From contig JAJZZT010000411.1 of NCBI GenBank assembly GCA_021797415.1, positions 1-12,267 of the forward strand: a stretch of 12,267 nt of DNA, in the 5' to 3' direction. The stretch is from Bacillota bacterium. GTDB taxonomy: Bacteria; Bacillota; Bacilli; Alicyclobacillales; SLC66. The position numbers were made by a program, and so were the translations under genes. Of the stretch, positions 6,965 through 12,267 are shown in pieces; position 1 is the stretch's first letter, and the number at the start of each line of letters is the position of its first letter. The notes below the pieces were generated by a model, which saw nothing but the letters and a program-made list of their open reading frames with translations, made no database searches and was not told where the DNA came from.

Positions 6965-7823
6965 CCTGCAAGTCCTCCCCCACTTGGCGCAACATCGCCA
7001 GTCCCTTGACCTCGTCCGGATACAACGGCATCTGCCCCAGCGAGCCGCGAAACCGCCGACCCATCGCCACAAGAAACGGTTGCTGTTTTTGCCAACGGCG
7101 CAACGAGTACGGATGCGTCCGCTCATCCTCGGGAATCACGCCGTTGACAATGGCCTGTTGATTGGCGATGCCGAGCTTGCGAAGTTCTTCGGAAGACCGC
7201 AGCATCTCCTCCATCGGAAGTGCGGCCGGCTGCGTCACAAACACAAATGTGGTGCTGGCGGGATCTTGCAGGACGCGCACCGCGTCGTCGTACTGCTCCT
7301 TGGACGCCATCAAGGACTCCGTCCCGCCGATGCAGGTCTGCCCGCTGCCTTTGGCGCTCTCCTCAATGTGAAGACTCCAATTCCCGGGCAATTCGAGCAG
7401 CCGCAACGTATGTCCCGTCGGCGCGGTGTCAAATACCACCCAGTCGTATTGCGGTTCATTCATTCGCGCGATAAATTGATCAAACGTCGCAATCTCTTCG
7501 GTGCACGGCCCGCTCATCTTCTCCTCCATGGAGCGGATCACGTCCTCTGGGAATCGCCCGACAAGCGGGGCCAAGGCGCGTTCTCTGTAGGCCCGCAACG
7601 CAGCTTGCGGATTGATCTCCTGCAGGAACAGGTTGGACACCCCATCCACAGTCCGCGCCTGTGCGCCGACCGTTTGTTCAAAGACGTCACCGAGATTGGA
7701 AGCGGGGTCGGTCGTGACGAGCAGGGTGGACGCCCCACGGGACGCCAGCATGACGGCCGCCGCCGAGGAAAGCGATGTCTTCCCCACCCCGCCCTTCCCG
7801 GAGAAGAACGCGTATTTTGTCAT
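6948..7823 (-). CDS. arsA: ArsA ATPase, first copy (equivalent to the A1 half of fused ArsA)
   Basis: A 291-residue ATPase with Walker A SGKGGVGKTS (8-17), DPASNLGDVF (39-48), SGPCTEEIATFD holding Cys107, DTAPTGHTLRLLELP (132-146) and GQTCIGGTESL holding Cys164. The two cysteines correspond to Cys113 and Cys172 of E. coli ArsA, both in its A1 half. It accepts As(III) from ArsD and, with the second copy, drives export through ArsB. ATG at 7823 overlaps the arsD stop as ATGA, and translation from there gives the normal family N-terminus (MTKYAFFSGKGG). Upstream in-frame sequence is out-of-frame arsD and is not family-like. Confidence 0.95.
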   Translation of the reverse strand: MTKYAFFSGKGGVGKTSLSSAAAVMLASRGASTLLVTTDPASNLGDVFEQTVGAQARTVDGVSNLFLQEINPQAALRAYRERALAPLVGRFPEDVIRSMEEKMSGPCTEEIATFDQFIARMNEPQYDWVVFDTAPTGHTLRLLELPGNWSLHIEESAKGSGQTCIGGTESLMASKEQYDDAVRVLQDPASTTFVFVTQPAALPMEEMLRSSEELRKLGIANQQAIVNGVIPEDERTHPYSLRRWQKQQPFLVAMGRRFRGSLGQMPLYPDEVKGLAMLRQVGEDLQDAIAL

Positions 7824-8128
7824 CGACGCAGCGATTCTGCAGGGCCAGCAAGCCCGTCGAGCGCCGCGTACCCGCCCACACTGTGCAGATCGCCGTCCAC
7901 CGTCACGATGGGAAGACACGCCAGTCCCCGCTGCTTGAGCAACTCGTACACCTGCGGGTTGCCGGAGAACGCTTCAGGGTCTTGGCTGAGCATATGCCGC
8001 GTCACCTGATGTCCGCGCTGTTTCAGCGTTTCCACCATTTCACCGACGCGAATGAGCTCCGGATCAGGAGACGTCCCGCAAACTCCCGAAGAGCAGCACA
8101 TCTCCGGATCGAAGATCGCGATCTTCAT
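7820..8128 (-). CDS. arsD: ArsD arsenite metallochaperone
   Basis: A 102-residue protein with a thioredoxin-like fold that carries As(III) to ArsA. The N-terminus MKIAIFDPEMCCSSGVCG holds Cys11, Cys12 and Cys17, corresponding to the essential Cys12/13/18 of E. coli ArsD. A fourth cysteine is Cys71. The protein is shorter than the 120-residue R773 type and lacks the distal vicinal cysteine pairs, which are dispensable in the characterised protein. ATG at 8128 is chosen by homology, with AAAGGTGG about nine bases upstream. As the first ars gene it follows a ~180-base leader; its stop overlaps the arsA1 start. Confidence 0.94.
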   Translation of the reverse strand: MKIAIFDPEMCCSSGVCGTSPDPELIRVGEMVETLKQRGHQVTRHMLSQDPEAFSGNPQVYELLKQRGLACLPIVTVDGDLHSVGGYAALDGLAGPAESLRR

Positions 8129-8297
8129 CGTCCATTCCACCTTTACGACTATTTTTTCCCACTGCGGCCTGCAACATGGCAACCCGCACCACGGAAGCCT
8201 GCATCAGCGCGGTCAGCAACACGGCAATCTCCACGGCAGATTCCGCAGGCTCCGCCAACGCAGTTCGACCGTCGATGAACGCCTTGCCACATTCCAT
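8064..8297 (-). CDS. possible small leader ORF upstream of and overlapping arsD
   Basis: A 77-codon frame starting MECGKAFIDGRTALAEP and containing the hydrophobic stretch EIAVLLTALMQASVVRVAML. It begins about 14 bases after the predicted transcription start, with no ribosome binding site, and its last 65 bases run through arsD in another frame. Codon third positions in the first 50 codons are G/C-rich, compatible with coding. I recognise no family. It may be a short leader peptide, a remnant of an older gene, or chance. Confidence 0.22.
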   Translation of the reverse strand: MECGKAFIDGRTALAEPAESAVEIAVLLTALMQASVVRVAMLQAAVGKNSRKGGMDDEDRDLRSGDVLLFGSLRDVS

Positions 8298-8301
8298 CGT
8301 T

Positions 8302-8321
8302 ATATAAGAATGTGATTATAT
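8302..8321. promoter_or_regulatory. candidate ArsR operator
   Basis: ATATAA-GAATGTGA-TTATAT: a perfect 6-bp dyad in an AT-rich island surrounded by GC-rich DNA. It covers the -10 region and probable start site of the arsD promoter, where an ArsR-type repressor would block RNA polymerase. Assignment rests on position and the AT-rich dyad symmetry typical of ArsR/SmtB sites; no consensus match is claimed. Confidence 0.55.
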
Positions 8322-8346
8322 TAAGCCGACGGCGAGCCGCTGTCAA
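8318..8346 (-). promoter_or_regulatory. sigma-A promoter of the ars operon
   Basis: On the minus strand TTGACA (8346-8341) is followed by a 17-base spacer and TAATAT (8323-8318). A perfect TATAAT also occurs at 8320-8315, but with a 20-base spacer. The -35 hexamer matches consensus exactly. Transcription should begin near 8311, giving a leader of about 180 bases before arsD. The first three bases of the -35 (TTG) fall inside the first unit of the octamer array. Confidence 0.7.
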
Positions 8347-8597
8347 GGCGGCAAGATGGCAAAGTGGCAAAGTGGCCAGGTGGCCAGGTGGCAAAGTGGC
8401 AGAGTGGCAAAGTGGCAAAGTGGCAAAGTGGCCAGGTGGCCAGGTGGCAAAGTGGCAGAGTGGCAAAGTGGCAAGGTGGCCAGGTGGCAAGGTGGCAAGG
8501 CGGCAAGATGGCAAAGTGGCAAGGTGGCAAAGTGGCAAAGTGGCAAAGTGGCAAAGTGGCAAAGTGGCAAGGTGGCAAAGTGGCAAAGTGGCAAGGT
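8344..8597. repeat. octanucleotide tandem array (~31 units)
   Basis: Plus-strand units of exactly 8 bp with no spacers: 31 full units (8344-8591) plus a partial. Six variants are present: caaagtgg (most common), caaggtgg, ccaggtgg, cagagtgg, caaggcgg and caagatgg. Calling these A, D, B, C, E, F, the order is EFAABBACAAABBACADBDEFADAAAAADAA. Units 3-9 (8360-8415) and 10-16 (8416-8471) are an exact 56-bp duplication, and EFA recurs at units 1-3 and 20-22. As 8 is not a multiple of 3 and no unit phase makes a stop, all six frames stay open and encode the octapeptide KWQSGKVA or, in reverse, LCHFATLP; these are artefacts, not genes. The array fills the space between tatC and the ars promoter. Confidence 0.97.
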
Positions 8598-8631
8598 TTC
8601 ACTGCAACGTTGCCATCTGCATGTGACGCCG

Positions 8632-9462
8632 CTACTTGAACGTCCCCACCGGTCGAATGAAGCGTGCGAGCTGCACCGTGCCCTCATACAGCGCGTAGAT
8701 GGGCGCCGTCGCCGCCAAGAGCGTCAAAGGATCGGGAGAAGGCACGACCGCCGCCGCCAACAGGGCGCTGGCAAACAGGGCCGGACGACGTCCGCGCCGC
8801 AATTGCTCCGCGCGAAGAATCCCCAGTTTCACGGCGGCCGCCAAGAAGGCTGGCAGAGAAAAGACGACCCCCAGGGCCAGACTGAAACTGGTCACAAACC
8901 CCAGATATGCGCTTGCGCGCACCTGTTCGGCGAACATACCCCCCGAAAATGTGAGCAAGAACCGGAGCGACACAGGGATGATGCCAAGAAAGGCCACAGC
9001 CGTCCCCAACAAAAAGAGTGCAAGTCCCGCGACCAGGTACAGGCCTGCCCATCGCCGGTGGCGAACTGGTAACACGGGCGCGAGATAAGCCCACGCTTCA
9101 TAAATCCAGAGTGGGGAACTCACCACGATCGCCGCCGCCAACACCAGATTGATCAGGGTAAACAGCGGTTCGGTCGGCGACAGTGTCAAAAGCGGAGCGT
9201 GCGCAGGCCACCCAGACTCCCACGCGCGCCGCCAGGCGGCCCAGGTGAGATGCCCCGCCCTGGCAAAGACGAGCGGGAACAGCACCCCGCGCAACAGAGC
9301 GCGCCACTGCAGGGCCAACCCGATGGCCGCCACGGCCGTTGCGCCCATCGCCCAAAAGAGTCGGCGGCGCAACTCACCCAAGTGCTGTGTAACGGTCATC
9401 GCCTTATCCAGGTTGACCTGGTTCTGGCGGCGCGAATTCGGTCCGCGCAGGAGTGTGGCCAT
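8632..9462 (-). CDS. tatC: TatC, twin-arginine translocase receptor subunit (divergent)
   Basis: A 276-residue inner-membrane protein with about six transmembrane helices, the receptor for folded proteins with twin-arginine signals. The N-terminus has the TatC signature QHLGELRRRL, followed by SPLWIYEAWAYLAPVL and a C-terminal region VPSPDPLTLLAATAPIYALYE. ATG at 9462 is chosen for the purine-rich GAGGGGGAGAG just upstream; this overlaps the chaperone gene by 59 bases. ATG at 9399 (MTVTQHLGELRRRL) is an alternative with a weaker SD. Several positions differ from E. coli TatC: Glu103 aligns with His (PVRHRRW), and Glu170 in FEVP aligns with Ser (FSLP); Glu15 is kept. Its operon position suggests a dedicated translocase for the neighbouring molybdoenzyme. 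Confidence 0.9.
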   Translation of the reverse strand: MATLLRGPNSRRQNQVNLDKAMTVTQHLGELRRRLFWAMGATAVAAIGLALQWRALLRGVLFPLVFARAGHLTWAAWRRAWESGWPAHAPLLTLSPTEPLFTLINLVLAAAIVVSSPLWIYEAWAYLAPVLPVRHRRWAGLYLVAGLALFLLGTAVAFLGIIPVSLRFLLTFSGGMFAEQVRASAYLGFVTSFSLALGVVFSLPAFLAAAVKLGILRAEQLRRGRRPALFASALLAAAVVPSPDPLTLLAATAPIYALYEGTVQLARFIRPVGTFK

Positions 9463-10108
9463 GATCTCTCCCCCTCTCTGCACGCGGCGCAGCGTCGACC
9501 TCCTGCCATGCAGCGAGCTGGAGTCCATATCCAAGGGCCATGCGGGTGATGGTCGCATACGCGGTTTGCGGCGGCAGAATCTCCCGCAGTCGCGTCAGCG
9601 TCGTACGGATCAGTTTCCAGACTGCCAAGGACCAATCCTGTACCCGACGCCCCCCGAGGGAATCGTTTTGAGGCATCGTGAGCAGGATCGCCCACATCGC
9701 CAAGAGGACCGTCAAGTGGTCAGGGCGAACGGGATAGGCGCTCCCGGACCTGTTCGACGCCTTCCCCCACTCCACGGTCAGCAGATCCGCCAGTTGTGCC
9801 ATCTCGGACGCGCTGTCCTCGCCCCCTTGCTCTGCGATGCCGTCAGGAGGGTAGCCCAGGGCGCCGTGCCCTGCCACCGGAATGGCCAACCACTCGTCGT
9901 ATTCCACGGTGAGCCGGACTGCGTCCCAGCCGGGCAGTGGCGCCGTGGGCCGGTGATCGCCAACCGCCTGTTCAAGATTGGGCCAGACCGTCTCGCGCAG
10001 AGCCTCCCACAGAGGCTGTGGGGGCGGTCCGTCATACAGAGCAGAGAAGAACCACAAGACATCGGCCATTGAAGCGGCAATTTCCGGACTTTCCACGCCA
10101 TTGTCCAT
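9404..10108 (-). CDS. TorD/NarJ-like molybdoenzyme maturation chaperone
   Basis: A 234-residue, soluble, predicted all-helical protein. Features are DVLWFFSALYDGPP near the N-terminus, a central YDEWLAIPVAGHGALGYPP and RPDHLTVLLAMWAILL, the counterparts of the 'Y..LF..P' and 'PDHL' segments of TorD/DmsD/NarJ proteins. These bind the Tat signal and apo form of a DMSO-reductase-family enzyme until the cofactor is inserted. It lies 41 bp after the molybdoenzyme gene and overlaps tatC, so its client is almost certainly that enzyme. The start is uncertain: ATG 10108 fits, but the strong GGGAGGTGA (about 10145-10137) lies nearly 30 bases upstream with no in-frame start close to it. The last ~20 residues look unconserved. 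Confidence 0.8.
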   Translation of the reverse strand: MDNGVESPEIAASMADVLWFFSALYDGPPPQPLWEALRETVWPNLEQAVGDHRPTAPLPGWDAVRLTVEYDEWLAIPVAGHGALGYPPDGIAEQGGEDSASEMAQLADLLTVEWGKASNRSGSAYPVRPDHLTVLLAMWAILLTMPQNDSLGGRRVQDWSLAVWKLIRTTLTRLREILPPQTAYATITRMALGYGLQLAAWQEVDAAPRAERGRDHGHTPARTEFAPPEPGQPG

Positions 10109-10149
10109 CCCGCGGGGCTCTCGCTTGTCCGCCCCTTCACCTCCCAGGA

Positions 10150-12267
10150 TTACACATGCAATGCATCAATCGGTTCCGGTGCAATCTTCTCCACCTGTAC
10201 CCGCGTGCTGTAGTAGTCCGCCCCGCCTCCGACCGGATCGATCATGCAGGTGCCCCAGCCCTCGGCGTCCGTGAGAGAAGGGTCCAGTCGCATGCAGGCA
10301 TTGAGCCGTACAGGCGTCACCAGGTGGGAGTCGCCCTGATACGTGCGTCCATTGATTGTCCATTGTCCTGCGTCGTAATGCCAGTGCCCGTACGACTGGG
10401 GAAAGCTCAACACGCCAGGGCGCACGCCGGGCATGGAGCGGATGGGCCCCTTGATCCCTTTTGGATACGTGGCGGACCACACCCGAATCCAGTCACCGTC
10501 TCTCAGTCCGAGTCGACCGGTGTCGACCGGATTCATCTCCAGATATCCCACAGGCATCAATTCCACCAGCCACTTGTCCGCCCAAGTGCGGGCTTTGCTG
10601 TGGATCGGCTGCTTATAGGTCGACAACTGGAAGGGATAGTTCCTGGCGTCGTCCACTGTCGCCAATGGGGTGCCGTCAAAAAACCTGATTGGTTCCCAGT
10701 GCGCCACGGGTGTGAAGCGCTCCCCCGTAAGGGTGTTGTGCGTCATGGCAAACGTGGCGTTGTAAATCTGGCAGGGCAGTTTTTCCTTCCCATACTGGTA
10801 CGTCATCTGCGTGGGCACAAGGGCGCCTGGCACATAGCCTGCGTCGTAGTCTTCGAAACGCCCCCCGCGCGCCAGGACATAGGCCGCCTTTCGCCACTGC
10901 GCCGGACTGAGCGCATCGCCATACTGCGCTTGCCAGCGTTCTCCAGCCCTCCGCTCAAGCACGCTGGATGCGTCCGGAACAGGCCCGGTCGGCACGAGTT
11001 TGGACCCTTGTCGCGCTTGATAGTCGGGATAGTATGCGATATTCGCCACCATCTTGAGGTAATAATCCTCGCGCCTTGTCAACGATCCGCCCTCCAGAAA
11101 AGCGTGGGCGCCGAAGCCAGGCAATTTCAGGGCTAGCGAGACATCGATCAGGAACTGTTCCACCGACATCGCCGCGCCCGACGGAGTCTTGGCGGTCAAC
11201 GGCTCTATGACAGGCTGGCGGACGCCGATCGTCCCCGTCGGTGTCGTGGGAAATCCAGGCAACATCCCCCACGTCTCCAAATACGTGGTGTCGGGCACAA
11301 TGTAGTCCGCATAGCTGGAAGACTCGGAAATCAGAATGTCGCTGACGATATAGAGCGGCACCTTCTGGAGGTCTCTGATCATCCGAAACCACGGCAGGGA
11401 CTCGTCCGGCGCCCCGCTCATGCCTGGCGGCGCAGACCACGCCGGGTTCGCCTCGTGCTGCAGGAGAATCTTGACGGGATACGGATACTGGGTCCACGCG
11501 CCGGCAAAGATCTCGTGCCAGATCCCATACCCAAATGGATACCACGGCCGCTTTGTCGGGAAGGGGTTTTTGCCGGCCTGAACCGCCTCCTGATAGAGCG
11601 AACTCGTCTCATAAAAACTCTTTTCGCGGGAAATCGGCACACCGGCCGGAACGGAACCTTTGGGTCCCGGCCATTTTCCGAGGTTGTAAGGAGCGCCTGG
11701 ATACGCGCCCACAAAATCCGCCGGCTTCCCGCCCGTGATGTAACCGCCTGCCCAGTCGATGTTGCCGACGAGAAAGTTCAGCGTCAGAATCCCCCGACCG
11801 GTGTAGACCCCATTCGTATGCATGGCGGGCCCGCGGTAGAAGTCCGCCACCGCCTTGCGCCCATGGCTCGTAAACTCTGTGGCCAGCTCGTGGATGGTCG
11901 ACTCCGGCACGCCGGCGATCTGCGCGTATTCCGCGTAAGAATGGGAGGCCGCTTCCTCGTAGAGAACCTGAAACGCAGTCTGGCATGCGACGCCGTTGAC
12001 CGTCACGGGCCTCTTCGACAGATCTCCCGTAGGCCAGAGTCGCCCCGCCGCCGACCGCGTGGCGCGCATCGGTGTGCCCGCCGCCGCGTCGATGACCACC
12101 GGATCGGCGGCGGCGGAATCGGCGGCCGGAACCAGTCCGGCGGCCGCAGCGGTCAAAAACTGGCCCTGATCCGGGTGATTCACGTCGTGAATGACGAGCC
12201 AGCTCGCGTTCGTATAGTCAAGCTCCCCCGCCTTTTGCGCGGCCTCATAACTTGGGGACAGATCGGA
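10150..12267 (-). CDS. molybdopterin oxidoreductase catalytic subunit, partial (tetrathionate/arsenate/polysulfide reductase clade)
   Basis: The frame is open to the window edge, giving 705 C-terminal residues; the Tat signal, iron-sulfur cysteines and the start are outside. The visible part contains AVADFYRGPAMHTNGVYTGR followed by LNFLVGNIDWAGGYI, as in TtrA-type enzymes, ILISESSSYADYIVPDTTYLE (metal-cofactor domain common to the superfamily), and the C-terminal molybdopterin-dinucleotide domain: FQLSTYKQPIHSKARTW, YLEMNPVDTGRLGLRDGDW, GVLSFPQSYGHWHY, and the end GTCMIDPVGGGADYYSTRVQVEKI. These enzymes act outside the membrane, passing electrons between an Fe-S subunit and an oxyanion or sulfur compound. 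Substrate cannot be settled here: tetrathionate, polysulfide, selenate and arsenate reductases all lie in this branch. It heads an operon with a chaperone and TatC and lies upstream of the ars genes. Confidence 0.88.
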   Translation of the reverse strand, partial: SDLSPSYEAAQKAGELDYTNASWLVIHDVNHPDQGQFLTAAAAGLVPAADSAAADPVVIDAAAGTPMRATRSAAGRLWPTGDLSKRPVTVNGVACQTAFQVLYEEAASHSYAEYAQIAGVPESTIHELATEFTSHGRKAVADFYRGPAMHTNGVYTGRGILTLNFLVGNIDWAGGYITGGKPADFVGAYPGAPYNLGKWPGPKGSVPAGVPISREKSFYETSSLYQEAVQAGKNPFPTKRPWYPFGYGIWHEIFAGAWTQYPYPVKILLQHEANPAWSAPPGMSGAPDESLPWFRMIRDLQKVPLYIVSDILISESSSYADYIVPDTTYLETWGMLPGFPTTPTGTIGVRQPVIEPLTAKTPSGAAMSVEQFLIDVSLALKLPGFGAHAFLEGGSLTRREDYYLKMVANIAYYPDYQARQGSKLVPTGPVPDASSVLERRAGERWQAQYGDALSPAQWRKAAYVLARGGRFEDYDAGYVPGALVPTQMTYQYGKEKLPCQIYNATFAMTHNTLTGERFTPVAHWEPIRFFDGTPLATVDDARNYPFQLSTYKQPIHSKARTWADKWLVELMPVGYLEMNPVDTGRLGLRDGDWIRVWSATYPKGIKGPIRSMPGVRPGVLSFPQSYGHWHYDAGQWTINGRTYQGDSHLVTPVRLNACMRLDPSLTDAEGWGTCMIDPVGGGADYYSTRVQVEKIAPEPIDALHV

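Noticed and set aside
6984..8009. Long plus-strand open frame opposite arsA1 and arsD
   Set aside because: Shadow of conserved minus-strand genes.
8344..8597. CRISPR array
   Set aside because: Units are only 8 bp and contiguous, with no spacers and no cas genes nearby.
8312..9072. Long repetitive-peptide open frames through the octamer array, on both strands
   Set aside because: The 8-bp period gives every frame the same stop-free octapeptide. The frames have no ribosome binding sites and run into antisense of tatC or the ars leader.
9404..9462. Overlap of the chaperone and tatC as evidence of a frameshift or fusion
   Set aside because: Both proteins are complete and have separate starts; the tatC ribosome binding site lies within the chaperone's variable tail, which is ordinary operon compaction.
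9937..11136. Long plus-strand open frame opposite the molybdoenzyme and chaperone
   Set aside because: Shadow of conserved minus-strand genes; no motif or ribosome binding site.
1..12267. tRNA or rRNA genes
   Set aside because: I saw no cloverleaf-like or rRNA-like segments; nearly all the window is accounted for by coding sequence or repeats.

Overview
The window is a GC-rich (roughly 60% by eye) bacterial segment in which every gene I can support lies on the minus strand, so transcription runs from high to low coordinates. Strong GGAGG-type ribosome binding sites, a thioredoxin-type ArsC of the Bacillus/Staphylococcus kind, a ROK-family remnant and a carbohydrate ABC permease suggest a GC-rich member of the Bacillota. 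An Alicyclobacillaceae-like organism is my guess, but no marker gene in the window proves it.

Region by region, in transcription order: (1) 12267-8632 holds an operon for an exported molybdoenzyme. It contains the C-terminal 705 residues of a DMSO-reductase-superfamily catalytic subunit resembling the tetrathionate/arsenate/polysulfide reductase clade, a TorD/NarJ-like maturation chaperone, and a divergent TatC translocase subunit. (2) 8597-8344 is an uninterrupted array of about 31 copies of an 8-bp unit, including an exact 56-bp higher-order duplication. (3) Directly against the array's edge, at 8346-8302, lies a strong sigma-A promoter whose -10 region overlaps an AT-rich inverted repeat, a likely ArsR operator. 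(4) 8128-3892 is a compact arsenic-resistance operon, arsD-arsA1-arsA2-arsR-arsB-arsC, with ATGA or short overlaps at its first four junctions. Its two ArsA halves are separate genes, and their cysteines reproduce the A1/A2 pattern of the fused E. coli pump ATPase. (5) 3694-2543 is a group I NifS/selenocysteine-lyase-like enzyme. Its last codons and stop lie in the terminal repeat of a ~206-bp MITE-like element (2364-2569) carrying a 19-bp perfect palindrome. (6) 2123-1 is a decaying carbohydrate locus: a ROK-family fragment, an ABC sugar permease (MalG/GanQ type) broken by a junction, a one-base slip and a 17-bp imperfect tandem duplication, then an intact Gfo/Idh/MocA oxidoreductase whose stop overlaps the start of a further gene.

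How they work together: ArsC reduces arsenate to arsenite with thioredoxin. ArsD hands As(III) to the paired ArsA ATPases, which energise the ArsB channel, and ArsR represses the operon from the promoter upstream of arsD. The upstream molybdoenzyme, TorD and TatC form a separate oxyanion- or sulfur-respiration module. Its substrate cannot be read from the part present, but its placement beside the ars operon makes arsenate, selenate, tetrathionate or polysulfide the reasonable candidates. The carbohydrate locus is unrelated and appears to be losing function.
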